From: Moellerella wisconsensis ATCC 35017
GTDB lineage: Bacteria; Pseudomonadota; Gammaproteobacteria; Enterobacterales; Enterobacteriaceae
Length of the DNA stretch: 64,000 bases
Direction: 5' to 3'
NCBI RefSeq assembly: GCF_001294465.1
Contig: NZ_LGAA01000014.1
Span: 62,001 to 126,000, forward strand
The position numbers were made by a program, and so were the translations under genes. Shown here one piece after another: positions 54,175 to 63,735 of the stretch. The notes under the pieces are model-generated. The model was not told the origin of the DNA. It saw nothing but the letters and a program-made list of their open reading frames with translations, and ran no database searches. Every line of letters begins with the position of its first letter. The first letter of the stretch is position 1.

Positions 54175-54708
54175 TTAACGTTTCCTGTTGGCTGCATTAG
54201 TACTCTCTCCGGCTAATGCAGCCAGCCGCTCAAACTTCTCTTTTAATTTTTTCGGGCTTCTTTCTGCCAACACTAATAATTGTTCTGCCGTTTTAGCACT
54301 AATCCGTCGCGGGTTACTTTTTTGTTCTGGTTCAACCAATTGATGATTTGTTGAGCTATTTTGTCCTTTTTTTGTCATTAGAACTGGGTTGATTCTGATG
54401 TCGATAGAGGATAAAGATGGTAGAATAGTGCTTCTTAGCGCTGAAACAATATTAGGCTTTTCATAATTCATTCGATTAAGCCAGCTTGCGTTAGCGACTT
54501 CGATAATTAAAATATGATTGCGGTAATTTGCGACTCTGCACATTGGTTTCATTTCGGCAGGCAGTAGGCTTTTTACTGTACGATTTAGTTGAAGTATCGC
54601 TTTTGCAGTGCGCTGTATGGCTTGGAGTGATCCCTTAGCATCAGACGTATTTTTAGAGAGTGAATCGTCTAAAACATCACTTAGTGGTTGAGGATGACTA
54701 TCTCGCAT
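54175..54708 (-). CDS. DUF721/DciA-family protein
   Basis: A 177-residue protein of the DciA/DUF721 family. The core LNRTVKSLLPAEMKPMCRVANYRN (shown to about 65), ILIIEVANASWLNRMNYE and a terminal strand SSIDIRI match the family fold (about 30-110). The basic C-terminal tail carries KLKEKFERLAALA. DciA is the ancestral replicative-helicase loader/operator; Enterobacterales use DnaC instead and often keep only a diverged copy at this locus between lpxC and secA, on the opposite strand. Function here is therefore uncertain. Confidence 0.78.
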   Translation of the reverse strand: MRDSHPQPLSDVLDDSLSKNTSDAKGSLQAIQRTAKAILQLNRTVKSLLPAEMKPMCRVANYRNHILIIEVANASWLNRMNYEKPNIVSALRSTILPSLSSIDIRINPVLMTKKGQNSSTNHQLVEPEQKSNPRRISAKTAEQLLVLAERSPKKLKEKFERLAALAGESTNAANRKR

Positions 54709-54999
54709 AGCAACTCCGGTTAAATCAGAAATATAATAGTTGAGTTAAATATAGTTAAAGATCTAAGCTAGTGTAGTGAGTTGATAATAAAATTAAGCTG
54801 TTAGCCGCTTAGCTCATTAGCAACATAGCTCATTAGCTGCATAGGGTCTGAAACATTAACTATAAAATATCAGCAACAAAACAAGTAATAAATTATAAGC
54901 TATAGCAGTATAGCTATAGTAAATAAGATTGTAATATAGCTGACTCTGTACTGAATCAGCTGCTTTATCAACATAAAAAAGATAAATTAAAAATTCTTG
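54709..54999. other. AT-rich divergent spacer between the DciA-family gene and secM
   Basis: It contains two exact copies of TAGCTCATTAGC (54810-54821 and 54826-54837, 16-base period) and several TATAGCT words near 54900-54950. The secM-secA promoter should lie here; no clear -35/-10 pair is evident. Confidence 0.55.
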
Positions 55000-55530
55000 A
55001 TGGGTATTGTAAGTCTTTGGCGACAATTTGGTAGACGATATTTTTGGCCCCACCTATTGTTAGGTGTTGTGGCTGCTGGTATCGGCATGCCCGCAATCTT
55101 GAGTGCACTGGTTGAAAGCCACAATATCCAGATTAATGCCTCAGTTGCCGAAAGACAAACTCAGGCAATGAGCGCCTTTGATAATCTATTTGCTCAAAAA
55201 AGTAACCAACGCCCCTCATCTTCTTATTCAATTAATTACTGGCAACAACATGCAGTTAGAAATGTTATTCGTCAGCTTACTTTTGCGTTCTCTTCTTTGG
55301 AATCAGAGAAAGATGAACCCGCAGAAAACGATGATTTAATCTTAGTTGCACAGCTTGAGCCGCAAGTTATGCTAGACACGCTGTATGCGATGTTGGCTCA
55401 GCGTTCGCTGCAATATATTGAACCTACCTTCAAGCCATTTAATACTAAACTTCCACCAGACATTGCATGCCAACCTGCGATGTGGGTATCTCAAACTCAA
55501 GGGATTCGAGCCGGGCCAGAGCAGGTTTAA
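55000..55530 (+). CDS. secM: SecA translation regulator SecM
   Basis: A 176-residue secretion monitor. The N-terminal WRQFGRRYFWPHLLLGVVAA resembles the E. coli signal sequence. The C-terminal arrest peptide reads W162-V-S-Q-T-Q-G-I-R-A-G-P173 (E. coli WISQAQGIRAGP). The residue aligned with E. coli F150 is C157 and I156 is V163; W155, R163, G165 and P166 equivalents are kept. Stalling when secretion is slow exposes the secA translation start. The ATG at 55000 has only a weak A-rich ribosome-binding site. Confidence 0.92.
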   Translation: MGIVSLWRQFGRRYFWPHLLLGVVAAGIGMPAILSALVESHNIQINASVAERQTQAMSAFDNLFAQKSNQRPSSSYSINYWQQHAVRNVIRQLTFAFSSLESEKDEPAENDDLILVAQLEPQVMLDTLYAMLAQRSLQYIEPTFKPFNTKLPPDIACQPAMWVSQTQGIRAGPEQV

Positions 55531-55545
55531 CTGCTTCGTTTTGTG

Positions 55546-55595
55546 ATTGATATTGATGAGTGATATTTTTAAATAAGAATGCTGCCAATATCAAT
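55546..55595 (+). promoter_or_regulatory. secM-secA intergenic stem
   Basis: ATTGATATTG (55546-55555) pairs with CAATATCAAT (55586-55595) around 30 bases. It lies after the secM stop and before the secA ribosome-binding site (GAGAAAAGA near 55628). In E. coli a secM-secA stem-loop hides the secA Shine-Dalgarno; here the stem does not itself cover it. Confidence 0.5.
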
Positions 55596-55641
55596 TTAAT
55601 TAACTCTAACCTGTAATCTATTGATTTGAGAAAAGAAATTT

Positions 55642-58353
55642 ATGTTAACTAAATTAATGACCAAAGTTTTTGGTAGCCGTAATGATCGTACTCTGCGTCG
55701 CTTGCGTAAAGAAGTTGAGAAAGTTAATCGTTTAGAGCCTGAATTCCAAAAACTAACTGACGATGAATTGAAAGCTAAAACTAACGAGTTCCGTGAGCGC
55801 CTGAAAAAAGACGAAAGTTTAGACAGCATCTTACCTGAAGCGTTTGCAACTGTACGTGAAGCCAGTAAACGTGTGTTTGGTATGCGCCATTTTGATGTTC
55901 AGCTGATAGGTGGCATGGTACTGAATGAACGTTGTATCGCAGAGATGAGAACCGGTGAAGGTAAAACCTTAACTGCAACCTTACCTGCTTATCTTAACGC
56001 GTTGAGCGGCAAAGGGGTGCATGTTGTTACCGTCAATGACTATTTGGCAAAACGTGATGCTGAAAATAACCGTCCGTTATTCGAGTTTTTAGGATTAACT
56101 GTAGGTATTAACTTACCAAATATGCCGGCACCACAAAAGCGTGAAGCCTATGCCGCAGATATTACTTACGGGACTAACAACGAATTCGGCTTTGATTATC
56201 TGCGCGATAATATGGCATTTAGCCCAGAAGAACGTGTTCAGCGCAAACTGCATTACTCTTTGGTCGATGAGGTTGACTCCATTTTAATCGATGAAGCACG
56301 TACCCCATTGATTATTTCAGGTCCTGCTGAAGATAGTTCTGAACTATACAAACAAGTTGATAAGTTAATTCCAAAATTAATTCGTCAAGAAAAAGAAGAT
56401 ACTGAAACGTTTGAAGGGGAAGGTCACTTCTCTGTCGATGAAAAATCTCGTCAGGTAACTTTAACAGAACGTGGACTAGTATTAATTGAACAATTACTGG
56501 CAGAAGCAGGTTTGATGCAGGAAGGGGAATCGTTATATTCACCTTCAAATATTATGTTAATGCACCATGTGATGGCCGGTTTGCGTGCTCACGCGCTATT
56601 TACCCGCGACGTTGATTATATTGTTAAAGATAATCAGGTTATTATTGTTGATGAGCATACGGGGCGTACTATGGAAGGCCGCCGTTGGTCTGACGGTTTG
56701 CATCAGGCGGTTGAAGCTAAAGAAGGCGTTGATATACAGAATGAAAATCAGACCTTAGCCTCAATTACCTTCCAGAACTATTTCCGTCTATATGAAAAAT
56801 TAGCTGGTATGACGGGTACTGCCGATACTGAAGCATTTGAGTTCAGTTCAATTTATAAATTAGATACGATTGTTATCCCAACCAACCGTCCAATGGTACG
56901 TAAAGATTTACCTGACTTAGTTTATATGAATGAGGCAGATAAATTTAACGCAATTATTGAAGATATCCGCGAAAGAACCAAAAATGGCCAGCCGGTGTTA
57001 GTTGGTACAATCTCTATTGAAAAATCAGAGTTGATTTCTCAAGCGTTAACTAAAGCCAATATTCCACATAATGTCTTAAATGCTAAATTCCATGCAATGG
57101 AAGCTGATATTATAGCTAACGCAGGTCAAGCAGGAGCGGTGACTATTGCGACCAATATGGCTGGGCGCGGTACGGATATCGTATTGGGTGGTAGCTGGCA
57201 GACTGAAGTTGCCGCGTTAGAAGAACCGACAAAAGAACAGATTGAAGAGATTAAAGCTGCATGGCAAAAACGTCATGATGAAGTTTTAAAAGCCGGCGGT
57301 TTACATATTATCGGTACAGAACGCCATGAATCTCGTCGTATTGATAACCAATTACGCGGCCGTGCTGGTCGACAAGGTGATGCAGGTTCATCACGTTTCT
57401 ACTTGTCGATGGAAGATGCTTTGATGCGTATCTTCGCCTCAGATCGCGTAACGGGCATGATGCGTAAGTTGGGTATGAAACCTGGCGAAGCTATTGAACA
57501 TCCGTGGGTGACTAAAGCGATTGCTAATGCTCAACGTAAAGTTGAAAATCGTAACTTTGATATTCGTAAACAATTGCTTGAATACGATGATGTAGCTAGT
57601 GATCAGCGACGTGCTATTTATACCCAGCGTAATGAATTGCTGGATGGCGGTGATGTTAAAGAAACCGTTGATAGTATTCGCGAAGATGTATTTACTACAG
57701 TAATTGATGCCTATATTCCACCACAATCTCTAGAAGAAATGTGGGATATTGACGGGCTACAAAAACGTTTAATTAACGATTTTGATTTAGACTTGCCAAT
57801 TAAAGAATGGTTAGATAAAGAGCCAGAATTGCATGAAGAAACGTTGAGAGAGCGTATTTTAGCGACAGCGATTGAAGTGTATCAGAAGAAAGAAGAAGTG
57901 GTTGGCGAAGAGATGATGCGTAATTTTGAAAAAGGCATCATGCTACAAACGCTTGATACACTTTGGAAAGAGCATTTAGCTGCGATGGATTATTTGCGTC
58001 AAGGTATTCACTTACGAGGTTATGCTCAGAAAGATCCAAAGCAAGAATATAAACGTGAATCGTTCAATATGTTCTCTAACATGTTGGAATCATTAAAATA
58101 TGAAGTTATTAGCACATTGAGTAAAGTTCACGTTCGTATGCCAGAAGAAGTTGAAGCGCTTGAATTACAGCGTCGTAATGAAGCTGAACGTTTAGCGAAA
58201 CAGCAGCAATTAAGTCATGCAACGGAAGAAGAAGCATTGATGTCCGAAGCTGAGGCTAAAATTGCAACAGAAGGGCATAAAATTGGTCGTAACGATACTT
58301 GTCCTTGTGGTTCAGGCAAAAAATATAAGCATTGCCATGGCCGTTTAAACTAA
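55642..58353 (+). CDS. secA: Preprotein translocase ATPase SecA
   Basis: A 903-residue motor (E. coli 901) that drives proteins through SecYEG. Walker A GEGKT at 105-109, the DEVD box ([14 protein letters not shown]), the second nucleotide domain with [11 protein letters not shown] and [24 protein letters not shown], and the C-terminal zinc-binding [14 protein letters not shown] that contacts SecB are all present. Its translation is likely coupled to SecM stalling. Confidence 0.98.
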   Translation: MLTKLMTKVFGSRNDRTLRRLRKEVEKVNRLEPEFQKLTDDELKAKTNEFRERLKKDESLDSILPEAFATVREASKRVFGMRHFDVQLIGGMVLNERCIAEMRTGEGKTLTATLPAYLNALSGKGVHVVTVNDYLAKRDAENNRPLFEFLGLTVGINLPNMPAPQKREAYAADITYGTNNEFGFDYLRDNMAFSPEERVQRKLHYSLVDEVDSILIDEARTPLIISGPAEDSSELYKQVDKLIPKLIRQEKEDTETFEGEGHFSVDEKSRQVTLTERGLVLIEQLLAEAGLMQEGESLYSPSNIMLMHHVMAGLRAHALFTRDVDYIVKDNQVIIVDEHTGRTMEGRRWSDGLHQAVEAKEGVDIQNENQTLASITFQNYFRLYEKLAGMTGTADTEAFEFSSIYKLDTIVIPTNRPMVRKDLPDLVYMNEADKFNAIIEDIRERTKNGQPVLVGTISIEKSELISQALTKANIPHNVLNAKFHAMEADIIANAGQAGAVTIATNMAGRGTDIVLGGSWQTEVAALEEPTKEQIEEIKAAWQKRHDEVLKAGGLHIIGTERHESRRIDNQLRGRAGRQGDAGSSRFYLSMEDALMRIFASDRVTGMMRKLGMKPGEAIEHPWVTKAIANAQRKVENRNFDIRKQLLEYDDVASDQRRAIYTQRNELLDGGDVKETVDSIREDVFTTVIDAYIPPQSLEEMWDIDGLQKRLINDFDLDLPIKEWLDKEPELHEETLRERILATAIEVYQKKEEVVGEEMMRNFEKGIMLQTLDTLWKEHLAAMDYLRQGIHLRGYAQKDPKQEYKRESFNMFSNMLESLKYEVISTLSKVHVRMPEEVEALELQRRNEAERLAKQQQLSHATEEEALMSEAEAKIATEGHKIGRNDTCPCGSGKKYKHCHGRLN

Positions 58354-58384
58354 GTCATGATGTTAATATATTAAACTCATAAAT

Positions 58385-58408
58385 AAAGGCGGGGAAACCC
58401 GCCTTTTT
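58385..58408 (+). terminator. Terminator of secA
   Basis: AAAGGCGGG (58385-58393), GAAA loop, CCCGCC and five T (to 58408), 32 bases past the secA stop. Confidence 0.95.
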
Positions 58409-58526
58409 ATACCCACGGTATCACAACCTATCGATAGACAGATTCAATTGTTGTTATAGTGATTGCAGAATAATTTTATTTAATCTCTTGTTAGGGATAC
58501 CGAATTTACTATTGATGAAAATAATT

Positions 58527-58919
58527 ATGCAAAAGAAACACCTTTATATTGCTGCGGGTATCATTCGAGATCCTCAGAATAATATCTTTATTGCTCAGCG
58601 CCCAATGGGTTCACATATGGGGGGATTTTGGGAATTTCCAGGTGGTAAATTAGAATCTAATGAGCGACCAGAAGATGCTTTAGTGCGTGAGTTAGAAGAA
58701 GAGATAGGAATTATCGCAACAGAATATCAATTGTTCAAAAAAGTTGAACATGAGTTTGATGATCGTTTTATCACTCTGTATTTTTTCTTGGTGACCAACT
58801 GGGATAATCAACCTTATGGGCGTGAAGGACAAAATTCACGCTGGGTAAAACAATCTGATTTAATTGCCGATCAATTTCCACCAGCAAATCGTATTGTTGT
58901 CGATATATTGACTCAATAA
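58527..58919 (+). CDS. mutT: 8-oxo-dGTP diphosphatase MutT
   Basis: A 130-residue Nudix hydrolase (E. coli 129) that removes oxidised guanine nucleotides. The Nudix box begins at G40 and runs GKLESNE...RELEEEIGI, matching Gx5Ex7REUxEExGU. The ATG at 58527 (MQKKHLYIAAGII) aligns best with E. coli MKKLQIAVGII; another ATG at 58515 is four codons upstream, and neither has a strong ribosome-binding site. It lies downstream of secA as in E. coli, separated by a terminator. Confidence 0.93.
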   Translation: MQKKHLYIAAGIIRDPQNNIFIAQRPMGSHMGGFWEFPGGKLESNERPEDALVRELEEEIGIIATEYQLFKKVEHEFDDRFITLYFFLVTNWDNQPYGREGQNSRWVKQSDLIADQFPPANRIVVDILTQ

Positions 58920-58924
58920 CTAGT

Positions 58925-58950
58925 ATTGCAGGCAGAGATCCGCCTGCAAT
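58925..58950. terminator. Bidirectional terminator between mutT and yacG
   Basis: A perfect 9-bp stem ATTGCAGGC (58925-58933) / GCCTGCAAT (58942-58950) followed by GTATTTTA. It sits between convergent genes. Confidence 0.85.
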
Positions 58951-58971
58951 GTATTTTACGATTAGAACATC

Positions 58972-59169
58972 CTAATCATCTGGATTTTCGCTCCAGGTAT
59001 CACTTTCAGAAATATCACTCTGGCTAGCAATACGCTTTTCTTCATCAGCCCATTCACCGAGATCAATTAGCTGACAACGTTTACAGCAAAATGGACGGTA
59101 AGGGCTGTTTTCGCCCCAAATGACTTTCTTACCACAGGTAGGGCAAGAGACTTCAATTATTTCATTCAT
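58972..59169 (-). CDS. yacG: DNA gyrase inhibitor YacG
   Basis: A 65-residue zinc protein (E. coli 65). Ligands C9, C12, C28 and C32 form the CxxC...CxxxC zinc finger (CPTCGKK, FCCKRC), and the tail [12 protein letters not shown] is conserved. In E. coli it binds GyrB and blocks gyrase-DNA binding. It is last of the coaE-zapD-yacG set. Confidence 0.95.
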   Translation of the reverse strand: MNEIIEVSCPTCGKKVIWGENSPYRPFCCKRCQLIDLGEWADEEKRIASQSDISESDTWSENPDD

Positions 59170-59188
59170 ATTTATTTAGCTTATATTT

Positions 59189-59941
59189 TTAACAACTTGC
59201 CAACTCAAATTTTAGTATCGGAGGAACAATGCCATGTTCGCTATCAAAATGCAGAAAACGAATTGCAAAGCGTGTCTTATGTCCCGATATCTGAGGGTAA
59301 ATTAATTCATTTACTGGCAGTTTTATTCGTAATAAATACTTATCTTCGACGCTGTCTTGATAAAAACCATTATGTGATTCTATTAATTCAAAATAACCTG
59401 AATTACGGATCAACAGCAGGATAACATCTAATGACTCTTTAAGTGGCAATAAACCGTCTAACCAGAGTGACATTCGTTGATCTCGCTCTGGTTGTGGTAA
59501 GTTTAGCCATAATTGAAGCAAGGGTAAATCAAAACCGCAGTAGCCGCCTGGAATACTAAGTCGTTGACGAACCATACTGATTATTTTATCTCCGCGTAAT
59601 TGATGGGCAAACCGCGGTGCTGTTTTTACTTTAACTTGTTTGTTATTCACATCAGCCAATAAACCAACAATGATCTCTTTATCCACATACGGTGCTTCTG
59701 ACCAGGCGACTAAACGCTGATGTTGTTTGTCTAATTCTTTGATTAATTCTGAACGCACTTCACCACGATCGAGAACTTCAATCAATTCAGATACAGCTCG
59801 AAAGAAAGCAATACCAGATGTATAGGAATCAATGTGTTGTAATGCAAAAATTTGAGATAAAAGCGTTTCTAGCCGTAACCAAGAACGCACTTTTTCATTT
59901 AAAGGATGCTCGTAGATGACAAAAGTGGTTGTCTCATTCAT
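59189..59941 (-). CDS. zapD: Cell division protein ZapD
   Basis: A 250-residue FtsZ-bundling protein (E. coli 247, formerly YacF). N-terminal [16 protein letters not shown], the [17 protein letters not shown] segment and C-terminal [16 protein letters not shown] are family hallmarks. It binds the C-terminal peptide of FtsZ, which is intact in this window. Its start overlaps the coaE stop by four bases, and yacG follows after 19 bases. Confidence 0.96.
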   Translation of the reverse strand: MNETTTFVIYEHPLNEKVRSWLRLETLLSQIFALQHIDSYTSGIAFFRAVSELIEVLDRGEVRSELIKELDKQHQRLVAWSEAPYVDKEIIVGLLADVNNKQVKVKTAPRFAHQLRGDKIISMVRQRLSIPGGYCGFDLPLLQLWLNLPQPERDQRMSLWLDGLLPLKESLDVILLLIRNSGYFELIESHNGFYQDSVEDKYLLRIKLPVNELIYPQISGHKTRFAIRFLHFDSEHGIVPPILKFELASC

Positions 59942-60558
59942 TTTGCATTTTCCTGTTGAGCTTGTTTCGCTAATTGCTGGTATTTCTGATGAAGTTTTAC
60001 GATATCATCTTGCTGTTGATGCTCGCCATCATGGTTGGAAATAATATCATCAGCCAAACTTAACCGCTCAGCTCTACTTGCTTGTGCTGCGATAATTCGC
60101 TCAACGTGCTGCCGGGTAATATTATCTCGAGTAATTGTCCGTTGTATTTGTTCTTCTGGCGTAACATCAACGACTAACACTCGGTCTGCTAAGTGTGAAA
60201 TATTATTTTCAATTAATAGGGGAACAACCCATAGTACATATAAAGCATCAGTATTCTTGATTTGACGCTGTGTTTCTTGCTGAATTAAAGGATGAAGTAA
60301 TGCGTTTAACCACGCTTTTTGTTGTGGGTTAGAAAAAATTTTATGTCTTAATAACGGGCGATTTAAGGTACTATCGGGCAGCAAAATATCCTGACCAAAA
60401 TGAGCTACAATTGCAGCTAATGCAGGTGATCCTGGCTCAACGACTTGTCTGGAAATAATATCGGCATCAACTATAGGAACCCCTAATGCGGCAAAGGCAT
60501 TAGCGATAGTTGTTTTACCGCTTCCTATTCCTCCTGTAAGAGCCACTATATAAGCCAT
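59938..60558 (-). CDS. coaE: Dephospho-CoA kinase CoaE
   Basis: A 206-residue P-loop kinase (E. coli 206) for the last step of coenzyme A synthesis. GGIGSGKTT begins at residue 9, followed by [14 protein letters not shown] and the RxxR-type lid [14 protein letters not shown]. It is the first gene of the coaE-zapD-yacG unit. In E. coli guaC lies between coaE and hofC; here it is missing and hofC ends 137 bases upstream. Confidence 0.97.
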   Translation of the reverse strand: MAYIVALTGGIGSGKTTIANAFAALGVPIVDADIISRQVVEPGSPALAAIVAHFGQDILLPDSTLNRPLLRHKIFSNPQQKAWLNALLHPLIQQETQRQIKNTDALYVLWVVPLLIENNISHLADRVLVVDVTPEEQIQRTITRDNITRQHVERIIAAQASRAERLSLADDIISNHDGEHQQQDDIVKLHQKYQQLAKQAQQENAK

Positions 60559-60695
60559 AATTTTCTCGCACTTTTAGTTATTTACTGAATCAATATATTA
60601 TCCGTATTTTACAATAATGTTGCATCAGTCTCTATGACAAATAAGATGGAATTTTTAATAAAATGAAATTATAGTTTATACTTATAACTTAAAAT

Positions 60696-61889
60696 TCAAG
60701 AGAAAATATTGCCAAGATTAAAGATTGGTAGGTACATTGCCAATAATAATCCGCCTATCAGTAAAGCAAGGAATAGCATAATAATTGGCTCCATACTTTT
60801 TAATAGTCCTTCTGTTTTTTGAATGTACTGTTCCTCATAATAATTACTCAAATAATGAACGAAGTGAGATAGTTTCCCTGACTCCTCACCGATTGAAATC
60901 AGTTGATAACATAACTCAGGGAACAATTTGTTATCTTTTAGTGATTGTGAAAAAGAGCAACCTAAAATAATACGCTCATAAATTTTATAAGTTTCTTGCT
61001 GGTAATAGGTATAAGTTAATGCTGATGCTGTGGATTTTAGACTGTCTAATAATGAAAGCTCAGCATGTAATGTTGTCGATAGAATTGAGAAATAGAGTTG
61101 TAATTGATTTAATTTTATCAACGTGTTGATTTTTGGGGTTTTTAATAAAATCCATTGTATAACTAAATCAAAAGATTTATTTTTTCGTTTTAGTGAAAAA
61201 AGAGTACTAGTGATTATAATTATGCATAAAAAGATAGTTAGCAAATTATTTTCAATAAGTTTAGATATTAGTATCAAATTTTTTGTAACGCTGGGAAGTT
61301 CACTATCAAAATTCTCATAAACAGATTGAAATTGAGGAAACACATAAATTAACATAATAAAAACTACTAACATAGAAAACAAGCAAAGAGTTATTGGATA
61401 ATTTAATGACTTGATAATTCTCTTTTTAACAATATCTTTTTTATTGTATAAATTAAATATTTTATCAAAAGTAATATCATAGTTACCTGTTTTTTCTGAG
61501 ATTATAACTAAATTAATAATTATTCTATCAAATATTAACGGGTGTTTTTTCATGCTATTAGAAAGAGATATCCCTTGTTTAATATCTACTATAATATCAG
61601 AAATAATTATTTTCCAGTAAATAATATTGCAGTTATTAACTATAATTTGTAAGCTATTAAGTAATGAAATACCTGATTGCATTAATATACTTATTTGCTG
61701 AAAAAAAGTAATTCTATAAGCTAAACTTTTATAGTTTAAATAATTTATTGTTTTAAATGTTAGTTTTAATGGGATTAAGTTTTTATCAATAATTAGTAAA
61801 TAAGCTTGTTTTTTATTATTTGAGGATATTATGTCATTAACTATATCTCCTTTTGAATTTATTGCATTATATTGATAAATTAATTTCAT
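60696..61889 (-). CDS. hofC: Type IV pilus/T2SS inner-membrane platform protein HofC
   Basis: A 397-residue GspF/PilC-family membrane protein (E. coli HofC 400). Two T2SSF domains (about 60-185 and 265-385) each precede hydrophobic segments (about 165-190, 215-232 and 370-392). GEESGKLSHFVHYLSNYYEEQ matches the family C-terminal repeat (shown in full length of 21 is split here: GEESGKLSHF and VHYLSNYYEEQ). It is strikingly rich in Ile, Lys and Asn codons compared with neighbours, suggesting relaxed selection or drift. It overlaps hofB by four bases. Confidence 0.9.
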   Translation of the reverse strand: MKLIYQYNAINSKGDIVNDIISSNNKKQAYLLIIDKNLIPLKLTFKTINYLNYKSLAYRITFFQQISILMQSGISLLNSLQIIVNNCNIIYWKIIISDIIVDIKQGISLSNSMKKHPLIFDRIIINLVIISEKTGNYDITFDKIFNLYNKKDIVKKRIIKSLNYPITLCLFSMLVVFIMLIYVFPQFQSVYENFDSELPSVTKNLILISKLIENNLLTIFLCIIIITSTLFSLKRKNKSFDLVIQWILLKTPKINTLIKLNQLQLYFSILSTTLHAELSLLDSLKSTASALTYTYYQQETYKIYERIILGCSFSQSLKDNKLFPELCYQLISIGEESGKLSHFVHYLSNYYEEQYIQKTEGLLKSMEPIIMLFLALLIGGLLLAMYLPIFNLGNIFS

Positions 61890-63295
61890 TCATTTTTTCC
61901 TGTTATTGAATAAAGTTCTTGTAGTGACGTTACTCCTTGTTGAACTAAATTTAAGCCAAAATCAAATAATTTATCATAGATAATGGAATGATCTGTATGG
62001 ATGTTATTTAACAGTGAATCCAATTCATGATGAGTAATAAATTCATAAATAGCAGTTCGGCCAATATAGCCAGAGAAACAATGTTCACATCCTTTGGCTT
62101 TCCAGTGTACTATTTCGATATTTTTCTTATCGTGACTAACCGTAATAGGCTGAGATTCTTGCTGTCGGCAATGAGTACAAAGCATTCTAATTAAACGTTG
62201 AGCAATAATAATTTTAACGCAGGATGCTAGAAGTGAGGGGGCAATACCAAGTTGCTCTAGTCGACTGACGGTATTTATTGTTCCATTAGTATGCAGGGTA
62301 GAAAGTACTAAGTGACCTGTTTGTGCTGCTCTTACAGCAATTTTTGCAGTTTCTTCATCTCTGATTTCGCCAATCATGACGATATCAGGATCTTGTCTGA
62401 GTAAAGAACGTAGAATATTTGCAAAACCTAAACTGTATTTTTCATTAACTTGTATCTGGTTGATTCCGTTTATAGGAATTTCTATTGGGTCTTCGATAGT
62501 TGATATATTTCGGTGCAAATTATTGACTGATTCAAGAGAGCTATACAATGTAATAGTTTTGCCACTTCCCGTTGGGCCAGTTACTAAAATCAATCCTTGA
62601 GATGAACTTAAAGTATCTTTTAGCTGCTGTAAAAGGCTCTCCGGCATACCTAGTTGGTCTAGGGTATATTTTAGCTGAGTATGTAGAATTCGCAGTACTA
62701 GCTTTTCCCCATACAGTGTTGGCATAGTGGATAAGCGTATACTAAAGTTCTGCTTGTCTAAAAAACAACTGAATTGTCCATCTTGTGGTAGGCGTTTTTC
62801 TGCGATATTAAGTTTAGCGAGAATTTTTAATCTTGCGATTATTTCTGCATTAATCTCATAAGCAGGAGCGGGAAGATAGTGTAGTTTTCCATCCACCCGA
62901 ATGCGGATTTTTATTCCTTGTTTAGAGGGTTCTAGATGAATATCAGAAGAACGTTTTCTCACTGCTAGTGTTAACATATCTTCGACAAAAGCTACTGCAG
63001 GGGATGAAGACATAGCATGTTCATTTGGTGTTGGTTGATAAGCTACTTCTTCTTCATTGGCCTCTTCATAATAATTATTAAAATGATGGTCTATTTTTTC
63101 CTTAGGCCATAGATCATAGCAAATAGAAACACCAGCAATAAATTTTAAAGTCGATAATATTTCATCTTTAGGTTTTTTAGTTGCAGCAATAGATAATTTA
63201 TTATGAGTCAGCTCAATAATTATAATGAAATTTTTATCACATATAGTTTTAATTTCTTTATATACTAAATGAATGTCTTTTCTATTATTAGCCAT
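61886..63295 (-). CDS. hofB: Type IV pilus assembly ATPase HofB
   Basis: A 469-residue GspE/PilB-type assembly ATPase. Walker A GPTGSGKT (240-247), the Asp box STIEDPIE, Walker B-type DPDIVMIGEIRDEE, the His box and a zinc-binding CTHC...CEHC pair are intact. The N-terminal domain (about 1-75) is shorter than in PilB. It lies between ppdD and hofC with 14-base and overlapping junctions, so the three genes are one operon. Whether a pilus is made depends on pilin peptidase and secretin genes elsewhere. Confidence 0.93.
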   Translation of the reverse strand: MANNRKDIHLVYKEIKTICDKNFIIIIELTHNKLSIAATKKPKDEILSTLKFIAGVSICYDLWPKEKIDHHFNNYYEEANEEEVAYQPTPNEHAMSSSPAVAFVEDMLTLAVRKRSSDIHLEPSKQGIKIRIRVDGKLHYLPAPAYEINAEIIARLKILAKLNIAEKRLPQDGQFSCFLDKQNFSIRLSTMPTLYGEKLVLRILHTQLKYTLDQLGMPESLLQQLKDTLSSSQGLILVTGPTGSGKTITLYSSLESVNNLHRNISTIEDPIEIPINGINQIQVNEKYSLGFANILRSLLRQDPDIVMIGEIRDEETAKIAVRAAQTGHLVLSTLHTNGTINTVSRLEQLGIAPSLLASCVKIIIAQRLIRMLCTHCRQQESQPITVSHDKKNIEIVHWKAKGCEHCFSGYIGRTAIYEFITHHELDSLLNNIHTDHSIIYDKLFDFGLNLVQQGVTSLQELYSITGKNE

Positions 63296-63309
63296 TTATT
63301 TACGCCTTA

Positions 63310-63735
63310 TTAGAATTGAAGTGTTTTTTCACATATACTTTTAACTTTCTCATTGGCATCAATTACACAAGCTACTGTCCATTGAAAAACATTTACAGTA
63401 CTAGGTAATTGAGGTGTCAATGTGATGGTGAGACCGTTTAATATTTTTTTAGTAGTTAATGTAATAACTCCACTTTTCACTGCTATTTTAGTAATATATT
63501 TTCCTTTTATATCATTTGGAATAGTACTTTTCCCACTGTCGCACTTACTAAAATCACCTTCATCAATACTACAAAGTTCTATATTACTTTTATAAGGTAG
63601 TAAGGATTGTAGTACATCTGTCATTGCCGCTTTTTGCATATAAGTTTGATAGCCAGGAATAGCCACAGCACTTAAAATGGAAATGATTGCAATGACGACC
63701 ATAATTTCTATTAATGAAAATCCTTTTTGATACAT
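63310..63735 (-). CDS. ppdD: Major prepilin PpdD (type IV pilin)
   Basis: A 141-residue type IVa prepilin. The leader MYQKG is followed by the cleavage point and F6-S-L-I-E10 (mature Phe1 and Glu5), then the hydrophobic helix IMVVIAIISILSAVAIPGYQ. Four cysteines (two near 55-65 and two near the C-terminus) could form disulfides. It is first of the ppdD-hofB-hofC operon; AGGAGTG precedes the ATG on the minus strand. Confidence 0.93.
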   Translation of the reverse strand: MYQKGFSLIEIMVVIAIISILSAVAIPGYQTYMQKAAMTDVLQSLLPYKSNIELCSIDEGDFSKCDSGKSTIPNDIKGKYITKIAVKSGVITLTTKKILNGLTITLTPQLPSTVNVFQWTVACVIDANEKVKSICEKTLQF

